Positions 7,540 to 16,730 of a stretch of DNA of 64,000 bases are shown here, in pieces; within the stretch, counting starts at the first letter, position 1, and every line of letters begins with the position of its first letter. Source of the stretch: JBEKCB01 sp052139675 (GTDB taxonomy: Bacteria > Planctomycetota > Brocadiia > CAIUPP01); contig JBKQWE010000003.1 in NCBI GenBank assembly GCA_052139675.1, forward strand, positions 62,001 through 126,000, written 5' to 3'. The translations under genes were made by a program, and so were the position numbers. A model generated the notes under the pieces. The model made no database searches. It was not told where the DNA came from and worked only from the letters and a program-made list of their open reading frames with translations.

Positions 7540-10086
7540 CTGAACAATCACAGGCGCGCCGTCAATGGGACCCATGCCTTTCTGCCCACCGAGGTCGAGG
7601 GCTTCGACGAACTGGCGGAACTGGCGCTGGACCTGCGCTGGGCGTGGAACCACCATGCCGACAAGCTCTGGCGCCGCCTGGACCCCGCGCTCTGGGACCT
7701 GACGCAGAACCCGTGGGTGGTCCTGCAGACGGTGGCGCGGGACCGGCTCGAGCGGCTGCTGGCGGACTCGAGCGTCCGCAAAGAGGTGCGCGACCTGGTC
7801 AAGGCCAAGCGCCGCACCGCCCTGATGCCCGCGTGGTTTCAGCAGGCGCATCCGAAATCGCCGCTGACCTGCGTCGCCTATTTCAGCATGGAGTTCATGC
7901 TGAGCGAAGCGCTGCCGATCTACTCCGGCGGCCTCGGCAACGTGGCCGGCGACCAGCTCAAGACGGCGAGCGACCTCGGCGTGCCGGTGGTCGCCGTCGG
8001 GCTGCTCTATCAGCAGGGATATTTCCGGCAACTGATTGACCGGGACGGCGCGCAGCGGGCGCTGTTCCCCTACAACGATCCCGGCCAACTGCCGATCACG
8101 CCCCTGCGCAAGCCGAACGGCGAATGGCTGCGGCTGGAGATCATGCTGCCCGGCTACTCGCTCTGGCTGCGCACGTGGCAGGTCGAGGTCGGCCGCGTGA
8201 AGCTCTACCTGCTCGACTCGAACGACGCGGCGAATTTCCCCGCCCACCGCGGAATCACCAGCGAGCTCTACGGCGGCGGACCGGAAATCCGGCTGCAGCA
8301 GGAACTGGCGCTCGGACTGGGCGGCTGGCGGCTGCTGGCGGCGCTCGGCATCCAGCCGGAAGTCTGCCATCTGAACGAAGGGCACGCCGCGTTCGCCGTG
8401 CTCGAACGCGCGCGCCATTTCATGGACGCGACCGGCCAGCCGTTCGAGGTCGCGCTCGCCGTCACGCGGGCGGGCAACCTCTTCACCACGCATACGGCGG
8501 TGGCCGCCGGCTTCGACCGTTACCCTCAGCCGCTCATCGAGCAATACCTCACCCGGTACGCCAAGGCCCGGCTCGGCATATCGCTCCGCGATTTCCTCGC
8601 GCTCGGCCGCCGGAACCCCGACGATGCGTCGGAGGATTTCAACATGGCGTACCTGGCGATCCGCGGCTGCGGCGCGGTCAACGGCGTAAGCCGCATGCAC
8701 GGGCAGGTGAGCCGGCACATTTTCCAGCCGCTCTTCCCGCGCTGGCCCGAAGACGAAGTGCCCGTCGGCCACATCACCAACGGCATCCACGTGCCGACCT
8801 GGGACTCGGCGGAGGCCGACGATCTTTGGATGGAGAGTTGCGGAAAGGACCGCTGGCTGGGCACGGTGGACGCGCTGGAGCGCTGCATCCGCTGCGTCTC
8901 CGATTCACGGCTCTGGCGGATGCGCACCGAGGCCGGGAAGTCGCTCGTCGCCTACGTCCGCGAAAGATGGTCCCGGCAGCTCGCCACCTCCGGCCAATCC
9001 GCCGAGGCCATCGAAGCGGCGAAACACGTGTTCGATCCGGAGGCGCTCATCCTGGGCTTCGCGCGCCGGTTCGCCACCTACAAGCGGCCGAACCTGCTCC
9101 TGCACGACCCGGAGCGGCTGCTGCGCCTGCTGACCGACCCGCACCGGCGCGTGCAACTGATCGTGGCCGGCAAGGCGCATCCGGCGGACGAGGCCGGGCA
9201 GGCGATGATCCAGCAGTGGACGAAATTCATCCGCAGGCCCGAGGCGCGCGGACACGTGGTCTTCCTGAGCGACTACGACATGCTCCTGACCGAGCGGCTC
9301 GTGCAGGGAGTGGATGTCTGGATTAACACGCCGCGCCGCCCATGGGAAGCCAGCGGGACGAGCGGCATGAAGGTGCTCGTCAACGGCGGCCTCAACCTGT
9401 CGGAACTCGACGGCTGGTGGATGGAAGCCTACACGCCCGAGGTCGGCTGGGCGATCGGCGACGGCAAAGAACACGGCGAGGATCCCGCCTGGGACGCCCT
9501 GGAAGCCGAAGCGCTCTACGAACTCCTGGAACATGAGGTGATCCCCGAATTCTACGCGCGCGGCGCGAACGGGATTCCCTCAGCCTGGGTGGCGCGCATG
9601 CGCGAGAGCATGGCCAAGTTGACGCCGCGATTTTCGGCCAACCGGTCGGTGCGCGAGTACGCGGAGCAACATTACATCCCCGCCGCCGAAGCCTATCGCG
9701 AGCGCGCCGCCGGCCGGGGCGAGTTGGGGAAGCGGCTGGTGGACTGGCGGCGGACCCTGGATCAGAAGTGGCCCGGCCTGCGCTTCGGCGAGGTGAAAGT
9801 TGAGATGGACGCCAAACACCACGTGTTCAGCGTTCAGGTCCAGCTCAACACGCTCGACCCGGACATGCTGCGCGTTGAGCTTTACGCCGAGGGAGCCAGC
9901 GGCGGCGCGCCCGAGCGGCATCCGATGCTGCGCGCGGAACCGCCGCCCTCAAATGCGGATGGCTGCCTTTATCGCGCGCGCGTGCCGTCCGCGCGGCCCG
10001 CGACGGACTACACCGTCCGCGCGATCCCGAGTTTCCCCGGCGCATCGGTGCCGATGGAGGCCGCGCACATCCTCTGGCAGCGCTGA
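7540..10086 (+). CDS. glgP: Alpha-glucan phosphorylase (GT35), apparent CTG start
   Basis: About 848 residues. It releases glucose-1-phosphate from glycogen-type alpha-1,4-glucans. The N-terminal region FLPTEVEGFDELAELALDLR, then WAWNHHADKLWRRLD, matches the DUF3417 segment of the short-form phosphorylases. The core shows YFSMEFMLSEALPIYSGGLG and the pyridoxal-phosphate loop GTSGMK, with the lysine at about residue 611. No ATG, GTG or TTG lies in frame between the upstream stop and the first conserved residues. CTG 7540 sits five bases after AAGGAG (7529-7534), so CTG is the best start. An ATG at 7393 would lie inside the upstream gene and give unrelated residues. Confidence 0.88.
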   Translation: MNNHRRAVNGTHAFLPTEVEGFDELAELALDLRWAWNHHADKLWRRLDPALWDLTQNPWVVLQTVARDRLERLLADSSVRKEVRDLVKAKRRTALMPAWFQQAHPKSPLTCVAYFSMEFMLSEALPIYSGGLGNVAGDQLKTASDLGVPVVAVGLLYQQGYFRQLIDRDGAQRALFPYNDPGQLPITPLRKPNGEWLRLEIMLPGYSLWLRTWQVEVGRVKLYLLDSNDAANFPAHRGITSELYGGGPEIRLQQELALGLGGWRLLAALGIQPEVCHLNEGHAAFAVLERARHFMDATGQPFEVALAVTRAGNLFTTHTAVAAGFDRYPQPLIEQYLTRYAKARLGISLRDFLALGRRNPDDASEDFNMAYLAIRGCGAVNGVSRMHGQVSRHIFQPLFPRWPEDEVPVGHITNGIHVPTWDSAEADDLWMESCGKDRWLGTVDALERCIRCVSDSRLWRMRTEAGKSLVAYVRERWSRQLATSGQSAEAIEAAKHVFDPEALILGFARRFATYKRPNLLLHDPERLLRLLTDPHRRVQLIVAGKAHPADEAGQAMIQQWTKFIRRPEARGHVVFLSDYDMLLTERLVQGVDVWINTPRRPWEASGTSGMKVLVNGGLNLSELDGWWMEAYTPEVGWAIGDGKEHGEDPAWDALEAEALYELLEHEVIPEFYARGANGIPSAWVARMRESMAKLTPRFSANRSVREYAEQHYIPAAEAYRERAAGRGELGKRLVDWRRTLDQKWPGLRFGEVKVEMDAKHHVFSVQVQLNTLDPDMLRVELYAEGASGGAPERHPMLRAEPPPSNADGCLYRARVPSARPATDYTVRAIPSFPGASVPMEAAHILWQR

Positions 10087-10117
10087 CCTGAACGGATGAG
10101 CGCAGGCGGAGAAATCG

Positions 10118-11707
10118 TCAGTTCTTCCGGGACCGGATGGCCGCGATCAAGTCCTCCGACGGGCCGCCTTTCGTCAGATACGCTGAAGCGCCCGCCGAAC
10201 GCATCGCCTCGGCCATGTCGCCCTCGGCATGCATGGAAAGGCCGATCACCCGCGTTTTCGGCAGCTCGCGGCTGATCACTTTTGTGGCCTCGATCCCGTT
10301 CATCCGCGGCATGGCCACGTCCATGATCACCACGTCCGGGCGAAGCTCGCGGGCGAGCGCCACGGCCTCCTCACCGTCCGCGGCCTCGGCCATCACCTCG
10401 ATGTCCGGCTCGATCTGCAGGATTCCGACGAGCCCCTGGCGGACGATCCTGTGATCGTCGGCGATCAGCACCCGGATCGGCCTCGGCTCGGCGCCGGGTT
10501 CCTCGCCGCGCGAGACGCGGGGCGCCGCGGCGGCGCCTTTCGTCTCGTGCGGCTCCGTCTCCGACCCGGCCTCGCTGCGGCCGGTCGGGACCTGCAACGT
10601 CACCCGCGTGCCCTTCCCCGGCGCACTGGAAAACAGGACGCGCCCGCCGAGGTGCGCGAGCCGCTGCTGGATGCTGAAGAGGCCGAAGCCCGCCGCCGCC
10701 GGACCGCCGATCTTCTCCCCGGCGTCGAAGCCGACCCCGTCATCCTCGACGACGATCCGTGTCCAGCCGCTCCGGTCGCGGTCCATGCGCACCCGGGCCT
10801 GGGTCACGCCGGAATGCTTCACGGCGTTGAAGAGCAGTTCCCGCACCGCCTCGAACAGGAAGAGCCGGACGTCTTCATTGACCGGCTCCGCCTCGCTGTC
10901 GGCATCGAGCTCGACCGTGAAGCGGTTCTTCTCCCGCATCCGGCGCGACAGCCAGCCGAGCGCCGCGGCCAGGCCGGCGTCGTGGAGGACCGGCGGGCTG
11001 AGCTCCACGGTGAGCGAGCGCGTGGCCTCGACGGCCTCGCGCAGCGTATCGTTGATGTCCTTGACGGTCGCCAGCGCGCCCTCGGCCAGCCGCTGTTTTT
11101 CGAGGATGCCCAATCGCATCTGCGCGGCGACGATCAACTGCTGGACGTGGTCGTGCAGGACCTGCGCCAACCGCCGGCGCTCGCGCTGCTCCACCTGCCC
11201 GAGTTCCGCCGCCAGCGCGCGCAGCCGCATCGAAAGCCGCCGCGCCTCCTCGCTCCGTTCGGCCACGCGGCGCTCCAGCGTGTCGTTCAGGGTCATCAGG
11301 TCGGTCTCGAGGCGTTTGCGCTCGATGGCGTATCGAATGGTGCGCGCCAGCGTCGGCCCGTCGAGGCGCTGGTCCTTGAGCAGAAAATCCTGCGCGCCCT
11401 TGCGCACCGCCTCGGTGGCCAGCGCTTCGTCGTTGAGGCCGGTCAGCACGATGATCGGCAGGCGCGTCCCCAGCGCCGTCGCCTGCTCGACCGTGGCCAG
11501 GCCGCGGCTGTCCGGCAGCGAAAGATCGAGCAGGACGGCGTCGAAGCGGCCGTCCTGGAGACGCCGGACCGCCTCGGCCATGCTCTCGACGTGCGTCACG
11601 TCGAATCGCCCGGCGTCACGCGCAAGGTAATCCTCCAGCAACTCCGCGTACGGGACGTTGTCCTCGACCAGCAGGACGCGGATTGGCCCGGATTGCATCG
11701 GCGTCAT
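10118..11707 (-). CDS. Hybrid REC-histidine kinase-REC protein
   Basis: About 529 residues. Domain order: receiver (phospho-acceptor near Asp61 in LLDLSLPDSRG), a coiled linker, a HisKA_3-type dimerisation helix with RRRLAQVLHDHVQQL (His185), an HATPase domain with VEDDGVGFD and GFGLFSIQQRL, and a second NarL-like receiver (Asp463 in VIMDVAMPRMNG). The protein ends after that receiver, with no helix-turn-helix output. It therefore looks like a phosphorelay hub rather than a transcription factor. It is the last gene of a four-gene minus-strand signalling operon. ATG 11707 (MTPMQ) was chosen; a longer frame to 11791 would overlap the upstream gene. Confidence 0.85.
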   Translation of the reverse strand: MTPMQSGPIRVLLVEDNVPYAELLEDYLARDAGRFDVTHVESMAEAVRRLQDGRFDAVLLDLSLPDSRGLATVEQATALGTRLPIIVLTGLNDEALATEAVRKGAQDFLLKDQRLDGPTLARTIRYAIERKRLETDLMTLNDTLERRVAERSEEARRLSMRLRALAAELGQVEQRERRRLAQVLHDHVQQLIVAAQMRLGILEKQRLAEGALATVKDINDTLREAVEATRSLTVELSPPVLHDAGLAAALGWLSRRMREKNRFTVELDADSEAEPVNEDVRLFLFEAVRELLFNAVKHSGVTQARVRMDRDRSGWTRIVVEDDGVGFDAGEKIGGPAAAGFGLFSIQQRLAHLGGRVLFSSAPGKGTRVTLQVPTGRSEAGSETEPHETKGAAAAPRVSRGEEPGAEPRPIRVLIADDHRIVRQGLVGILQIEPDIEVMAEAADGEEAVALARELRPDVVIMDVAMPRMNGIEATKVISRELPKTRVIGLSMHAEGDMAEAMRSAGASAYLTKGGPSEDLIAAIRSRKN

Positions 11708-11759
11708 CCCCACAGCGAAACAGCCGGCCTGCGCCGGCGCGACCCTCGCGCCGCGCGCG

Positions 11760-12644
11760 CTACTGACTGCGCTTCTTCCGCTTCTCCTCATACATCAGCG
11801 CGTCCGCGCGGCGGATCAACTCGTCGAGCGGAACCGGCGCCTCGCGGCCATATCGAGTCACGCCGGTGCTGAGCGACAAGGGAGACTCCTTTTCGCCGGC
11901 GTTGCGCTTCTCGATCTCCACGGCGAGCCGCGCCAGGAACTGCGCGGGCGCCGACTCGTCGGTCTGGATCATCAGGACGACGAACTCATCGCCGCCGATG
12001 CGGGCCACAATATCCGAATCGCGGAAGGTCGCCCGCAGGATGCGCGCGGCGTCGCGGATCAGCCGGTCGCCTTCCGCGTGGCCGAACCGGTCGTTCGTCG
12101 TCTTCAGTCCGTCCACGTCCGCGAAGAGGAGGAACAGCCCGGTCTTCGTCCGCCGGGCGACCTTGAGCTGCTGCTCGGCGAGCGCGTAGAAGCCGCGCCG
12201 GTTCAGAAGGCCGGTCAGCTCATCCTCGAGCGAGAGCGCGCGGATGGACTCCTCGGCGCGCTTGCGCTCGACGGCGTACCGGATCGCGCGCACCAGGAGC
12301 GCGCCATCGGCGTTGCCCTTGACCAGGTAATCCTGGGCGCCTTTGCGCACCGCCTCGGTCCCGATCGCCTCGTCGGCCAGGCCGGTCAGCACGATAATCG
12401 GCAGGCGCGGATTGAGCGAAGTCGCCTGCTCGACCGTGGCCAGGCCGCGGCTGTCCGGCAAGGACAGGTCCAGCAGCACGGCGTCGAACGCGCCTTCGAG
12501 CAGGTGCGGCCGCGCCGTAGCCATCGTCTCGACGTGGACGACCTCGACGCGCTCCGAGGAGGCGGCCGAGAGATAGTCCTTGAGCGCCAGCGCGTACGGC
12601 GCGCTGTCCTCGACCATCAGGATGCGGATCGGCGCATTTTCCAT
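11760..12644 (-). CDS. REC-GGDEF response regulator, diguanylate cyclase
   Basis: A 294-residue protein. An N-terminal receiver (Asp59 in LLDLSLPDSRG) is followed by a GGDEF domain with DELTGLLNRRGF near residue 141 and an intact GGDEF at 217-221. The sequence RDSD at 208-211, five residues before GGDEF, is the RxxD inhibitory site, so product feedback by cyclic-di-GMP is expected. It should make cyclic-di-GMP when phosphorylated. Its receiver closely resembles the first receiver of the next gene, suggesting duplication and a shared kinase partner, probably the PAS kinase at the head of the operon. Confidence 0.92.
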   Translation of the reverse strand: MENAPIRILMVEDSAPYALALKDYLSAASSERVEVVHVETMATARPHLLEGAFDAVLLDLSLPDSRGLATVEQATSLNPRLPIIVLTGLADEAIGTEAVRKGAQDYLVKGNADGALLVRAIRYAVERKRAEESIRALSLEDELTGLLNRRGFYALAEQQLKVARRTKTGLFLLFADVDGLKTTNDRFGHAEGDRLIRDAARILRATFRDSDIVARIGGDEFVVLMIQTDESAPAQFLARLAVEIEKRNAGEKESPLSLSTGVTRYGREAPVPLDELIRRADALMYEEKRKKRSQ

Positions 12645-12692
12645 GACGCCCGCCTTCGCGGCTCCTCCCGATTCGATGCCGGCGGACCGACC

Positions 12693-13142
12693 TCAGGTCG
12701 CGGGCAATGTGACCACGGTCAGCCAGAAACTCTCGATGGATTTCACCACGTCCATGAACCGGTTGAAGTCCACCGGCTTCTTGACGTAGCAGTTCGCGTG
12801 AAGGTCGTAAGCCCGCAGCACGTCCTCTTCGCCCTTCGAGGTCGTCAGGACCACCACGGGAATGTTCCGAAGGGCCGGCTCGGCCTTGATCTCCTTGAGG
12901 ACCTGCCGGCCGTCTTTCCGGGGCAGGTTGAGGTCCAGCAGAATCAGGTCCGGCCTCGGCGCGCGCGCGTGGCTGCCTTCGCGCCGGAGAAAAGCCATCG
13001 CCTCGACGCCGTCTTCCACCACGGACATGCGGTTGAAAATCTTGGCGTCCTTGAACGCCTCGACGGTCAGTCCCACGTCCGCGGCGCTGTCCTCGACCAG
13101 CAGGATCTCGATCGGCCGACCTCCATGACCTGGAATCTCCAT
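12693..13142 (-). CDS. Rcp1-type single-domain response regulator
   Basis: A 149-residue stand-alone receiver. It has an acidic pocket in LLVEDSAADVGL, phospho-acceptor Asp70 in DLILLDLNLPRKDG, and a C-terminal KKPVDFNRFMDVVKSIESFW. This is the cyanobacterial Rcp1-like form usually paired with PAS/phytochrome-type kinases. ATG 13142 is one base after the TGA of the kinase gene, so translation is probably coupled and the kinase is the natural partner. With no output domain, it likely relays phosphate or binds a protein target. Confidence 0.9.
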   Translation of the reverse strand: MEIPGHGGRPIEILLVEDSAADVGLTVEAFKDAKIFNRMSVVEDGVEAMAFLRREGSHARAPRPDLILLDLNLPRKDGRQVLKEIKAEPALRNIPVVVLTTSKGEEDVLRAYDLHANCYVKKPVDFNRFMDVVKSIESFWLTVVTLPAT

Positions 13143-13143
13143 T

Positions 13144-15300
13144 TCAATCTCCCTGTCCCTGAATGGTGAAATAGAAAGTGCTGCCCTCGCCGGGCGTCGA
13201 ATCCACCCAGATGCGGCCGCCGTGGCGCTCCACGATCTTCTTGCAAATGGCCAGGCCGATCCCGGTGCCCTTGTATTTCTCGCGCGTGTGAAGCCGCTGG
13301 AAGATGACGAAGATCTGGTCCCAGTACTGCCGGTCAATCCCGATGCCGTTGTCCCGCACGGCGAAGGTCCACCGGCCGCCCTCGCGGCGCGCGGAGACGT
13401 GGATCTCCGGCCGTCGCTCGCTCCGGAACTTCATGGCGTTGACGATCAGGTTCTGGAGGAGCTGAGTCATCTGCGTTTCGTCCGCCGTCACCGTCGGCAG
13501 CGGTTCGCTGGTGATTGCCGCCCCGCTCTCCTTGATCGCGTGCTGCAGGATGGCCAGGACCTTGCCCAGCACCGCCTGCATGTCGGTCCGCCGGAACGGC
13601 TGCGGGGCGCTGCTGACCCGCGAGTAGGCCAGCAGGTCGTTGATGAGCTGCTCCATGTAGGCGGCGCCCTCGACGGCGAACTTGATGTACTTGTCCGCGT
13701 CGGCGTCGAGCTTGTCCTTGTAGCGCCGCTCGAGCAGTTGCAGGTACCCGGTGACCACGCGCAGCGGCTCCTGCAGGTCGTGCGAGGCGACGTAGGCGAA
13801 GTGGCGGAGATCCTCGTTCGAGCGCGCCAGCTCGACGCCCGCGCGCTGGAGCGCCTGCTCGTCGCGCTTGAGGTCGGTGATGTCCAGCCCGTAGATGCGG
13901 ATGCACGGGCCTTCCCTGACGTAGATCAGCGACTGGTGGTAATGGCGGTCGCCGACGGCGACCTCGCGGCCCTTCACCTGCGCGCCCCCGCTTTGGAAGC
14001 CGGCGGTCACCGCTTCCCAATCGCCCAGCCACGGATGATGCACGCTTTTCTCCAGCAGGCCCGGCAAGAGTTGCCTCGAAGCCGGGTTGGCAAAGGTGAC
14101 GCGCCCGTCCATGCTGATCTCGGTGATGGGAATCGGGTTGCGTTCAGGGAAGGAGGCCAGCCGTGCGCGCTCCGCCTCCGCGCGCTTGCGCCCGGTAATG
14201 TCGTGCGCGATGGTCGCCGCGCCGACGATCCGGCCCGCCGCATCCTTGATCGGAGAAATGGTCAGGGAGACCTCGATCAGCCGGCCGTCCTTGCGCATGC
14301 GCTCGCTTTCATAACGTTCGACCGGCTCGCCCCGGCGGATTTTTTCCAGGAGCGCCGGCACTTCATCGGGCCGGTCCGGCGACTGGAGGATGGAGATCGG
14401 CCGCCCGACGGCCTCCTCGGCGGAATATCCGTACATCGCTTCCGCGCCGCGGTTCCAGCTCTGGATCACGCCTTCGAGCGACTTCCCGATGACGGCCTCT
14501 TCCGACGAGGTGATGATGGCCGCGAGCCGCGAAACGGCGTCCTCCGTCCGCCGCCGCTCCGTGACATCGGCCAGCGTCAGGAGCACGTGCGGCTTTCCGT
14601 CCAGCGTCAGCGGGTCTGCGCTGACTTCCAGCCACAGGCGGACCTGTTTTCCCGCGACCAGGAGCGTGGCTTCCGCGGGGACGCCGCGGACGGGCTTTCC
14701 GGAACGCAGGACCGATTCGAACGTATTGCGGATGGGACATGAAGCGCAGTGCTCGGTATGGCCGCATCCCGCGGCGTCGCCGAGCGCGTGGGCGCAGCCG
14801 ACCAGGTCGCCCGGCCCGCCCTCTCGGATCGAAGCCGGATCCTTCCCGATCCAGCGCGCGACGGCGCTGTTGACCCGCTTGACCGCGCCGGCAGGGTCAA
14901 CCAGCATCATGCCCACGTTCACGGCGTCGAAGATCGTCTGAAGATTGGTCCGCTCTTTGGCCAGCGACTCCTCCGCGCGCCTGCGGCCGGTGATATCCAC
15001 GAACAGCACGGCGAACTGGCGCGGCGCCGGGCGCCAGGCGAAGACCTCGAAATGTTTTTTCAGAATCGTCGAGTAGTTCTCGAAATGGGCCGGCGCGCCG
15101 GTCAAGGCCACCTGGCCGCAGACTTCCACCCATTTCGGATCTTCATTCGGCAGGACCTCCTTGAGAGTCTTGCCCAGCACGTCGGCGCGCTTGAGGCCGG
15201 TCAGTTGCTCGAAGGCCGGGTTGATCTCCAGGAAGCGGTAATCGCAGGGCTGGCCCCGCTCGTCGCAGATGATCTCGTGCAGCGCGAACCCGTCCGTCAT
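13144..15300 (-). CDS. Multi-PAS sensor histidine kinase
   Basis: A 718-residue kinase without obvious membrane helices, hence probably cytoplasmic. About four PAS/PAC modules run from residue 1 to about 480, each closing with a DITGRRRAE, DVTERRRTE, DITGRKRAE or DITDLKRDE hinge. A HisKA helix follows with VASHDLQEPLRVV (His507), then an HATPase domain with N, G1 and G2 boxes (NLIVNAMKF, RDNGIGID, KGTGIGLAICKKIVERHGG). The second PAS carries a cysteine-rich stretch, GCAHALGDAAGCGHTEHC then ASCPIR, that could bind metal or sense redox state. It heads the four-gene signalling operon. The start ATG follows a GGGGGACAGG ribosome site. Confidence 0.92.
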   Translation of the reverse strand: MTDGFALHEIICDERGQPCDYRFLEINPAFEQLTGLKRADVLGKTLKEVLPNEDPKWVEVCGQVALTGAPAHFENYSTILKKHFEVFAWRPAPRQFAVLFVDITGRRRAEESLAKERTNLQTIFDAVNVGMMLVDPAGAVKRVNSAVARWIGKDPASIREGGPGDLVGCAHALGDAAGCGHTEHCASCPIRNTFESVLRSGKPVRGVPAEATLLVAGKQVRLWLEVSADPLTLDGKPHVLLTLADVTERRRTEDAVSRLAAIITSSEEAVIGKSLEGVIQSWNRGAEAMYGYSAEEAVGRPISILQSPDRPDEVPALLEKIRRGEPVERYESERMRKDGRLIEVSLTISPIKDAAGRIVGAATIAHDITGRKRAEAERARLASFPERNPIPITEISMDGRVTFANPASRQLLPGLLEKSVHHPWLGDWEAVTAGFQSGGAQVKGREVAVGDRHYHQSLIYVREGPCIRIYGLDITDLKRDEQALQRAGVELARSNEDLRHFAYVASHDLQEPLRVVTGYLQLLERRYKDKLDADADKYIKFAVEGAAYMEQLINDLLAYSRVSSAPQPFRRTDMQAVLGKVLAILQHAIKESGAAITSEPLPTVTADETQMTQLLQNLIVNAMKFRSERRPEIHVSARREGGRWTFAVRDNGIGIDRQYWDQIFVIFQRLHTREKYKGTGIGLAICKKIVERHGGRIWVDSTPGEGSTFYFTIQGQGD

Positions 15301-15387
15301 CGCCTGTCCCCCTGCCGCCGGCCGATTCGCGCAGACGTTACGGCCGCCCCGGCGCTCCTTGCCGGCCGGCTCCCATGCTGAAACTCT

Positions 15388-15417
15388 AACCTACCTGAGA
15401 CCCAGCGCCGATGTCAA
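15388..15417 (-). promoter_or_regulatory. Promoter of the PAS-kinase operon
   Basis: On the minus strand TTGACA (15417-15412) is followed after 18 bases by TAGGTT (15393-15388). It lies 88 bases upstream of the kinase start codon. Confidence 0.55.
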
Positions 15418-15562
15418 GAAATGCACTGCCTGGCGGGCAATGACCGTCTGTTAGAATTATCGTCCGGTCAGCGGGTTCTCTTGAACGGGGAATTCGGGGA
15501 CACCGCGCCTGCACGCGTTTTCCAGGCAGAAGCCGAAGGAGGCGGCGGAGCGCTGCGCGGCC

Positions 15563-15591
15563 TTGAACTTGCCGGTCCGGCATGCTACACT
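15563..15591 (+). promoter_or_regulatory. Promoter of the outer-membrane protein gene
   Basis: TTGAAC (15563-15568) and TACACT (15586-15591) are 17 bases apart. Transcription would begin near 15598, placing the palindrome at 15603-15626 immediately downstream, where a bound repressor would act as a roadblock. Confidence 0.7.
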
Positions 15592-15602
15592 CCCGCGCCA
15601 GT

Positions 15603-15626
15603 CGCTATGTTATACGTAACATAGCG
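15603..15626 (+). promoter_or_regulatory. Perfect palindromic operator, Zur-box-like
   Basis: Ten-base arms CGCTATGTTA and TAACATAGCG are perfectly complementary around TACG. Read on the minus strand, the core TATGTTACGTAT is identical to 12 bases upstream of the metal ABC operon at 3456-3467. The layout resembles the known Zur consensus (TGTTATA, one base, TATAACA). It sits directly downstream of a promoter for an outer-membrane protein gene. A common metal-responsive repressor of the two loci is the simplest reading. Confidence 0.7.
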
Positions 15627-15676
15627 CTCGCGAGCGCGGCGGAAAGTGTCCATCGGGTTCAGCGGAGGAAGGCGAC

Positions 15677-16696
15677 ATGAGAGCCGGAACAGCCTTGGGA
15701 GTTGCAACGCTCGTCGCGGGACTGGCGCTGTCGGGCCCGATGGCGCGCGCTCAGGACGACAGCCAGACGGAAGTGGAGAAGTATAAGCAGCGGAACGAGG
15801 CGCTGGAGAAAAGGGTCGAGCAACTCGAGGCGGCCGACAAGGCCCGCGCAGAAAACCGCGCGACTTCCGAGACGCCTCCCGCCGCCAGCGCAGACTGTCC
15901 GTGCTTCGTGTCCGAGGCGGAGGATTTTTTCGACGGCTGGTTTGACCGCGTGACGAAAATTCAGGCGGAACAACCGCGCTGGATCACGCCGCTGGTGACC
16001 GTGACGCCACGCCTGGAGCAGGAGCTGCGTTACGACCAGTCCTGGCAACGTTTGCCCGGCGGCAACACCCTGGCGAATTACGACACCGGCAAAGGGCTGG
16101 AGATCATCCCGGTTGACCCCGTCGAAGTCATCATCGGCGCGCCGCCCTGGGAGACCGAAAACACCAAGCCGCGCAAGCAGGGCTGGGCCGACGAAAGTTT
16201 CCTTCTGAAATACCGGTTATTATCCGCCAACGAGGAATCGGGCAATTACGTCCTGAGCGCGTTCATGGGCCTGTCCGTTCCGTGGGGAGGCGAGAACTAT
16301 ACGGAAGACCATTATATATTCACGCCGACCGTCGCCTTCGGCAAAGGTTTCGGCGATTTCGACTTCCAAAGCACTTTGGGCGTGTCTATACCCGATAACG
16401 GCGACTCGAAGTACGGCTCGGGAACGCCCGTGCTGTTCAACACGACGTTCCAGTATCACCTGCTGAAGATTCTCTGGCCGGAAGTGGAGTTCAATTGCAT
16501 GCAATGGCCCGACGGCAAGCACCAGGGAATCAACGACCAGGGCGACGAGGTGTTCATCACGCCGGGGCTGGTCATCGGGCGAATCCCCATCTCGCACCGC
16601 CTGAAGCTGACCTTCGGCGCGGGTTATCAGATCGCCCTGACCGACCATCCTCTCTATCACAACAATTTTATTCTATCCGTGCGGCTGCCGTTCTGA
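15677..16696 (+). CDS. Outer-membrane beta-barrel protein with N-terminal coiled coil, putative metal-regulated
   Basis: A 339-residue secreted protein. Signal peptide about 1-25 (cleavage near ARAQ), a short coiled coil (VEKYKQRNEALEKRVEQLEA), a Cys-x-Cys pair in DCPCF, then a beta-rich region of about 240 residues with alternating aromatic strands and a terminal phenylalanine (NNFILSVRLPF), the usual signature for insertion by the barrel-assembly machinery. It could be an outer-membrane channel. The palindrome in its promoter region is shared with the metal ABC operon, suggesting a role in metal passage; that is inference. No specific family recognised. Confidence 0.65.
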   Translation: MRAGTALGVATLVAGLALSGPMARAQDDSQTEVEKYKQRNEALEKRVEQLEAADKARAENRATSETPPAASADCPCFVSEAEDFFDGWFDRVTKIQAEQPRWITPLVTVTPRLEQELRYDQSWQRLPGGNTLANYDTGKGLEIIPVDPVEVIIGAPPWETENTKPRKQGWADESFLLKYRLLSANEESGNYVLSAFMGLSVPWGGENYTEDHYIFTPTVAFGKGFGDFDFQSTLGVSIPDNGDSKYGSGTPVLFNTTFQYHLLKILWPEVEFNCMQWPDGKHQGINDQGDEVFITPGLVIGRIPISHRLKLTFGAGYQIALTDHPLYHNNFILSVRLPF

Positions 16697-16730
16697 CGTG
16701 CGGAGAGAGCGCCGGCGGCGCGGCGGAATG

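Larger units (their letters stand above)
15301..15676. other. 376-base divergent intergenic region
   Basis: This gap lies between the divergent signalling operon (minus) and an outer-membrane gene (plus). It holds a minus-strand promoter at 15388-15417, a plus-strand promoter at 15563-15591 and a 24-base palindrome at 15603-15626, followed by the self-complementary GCGCTCGCGAGCGC. No convincing small gene was found between them. Confidence 0.6.
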
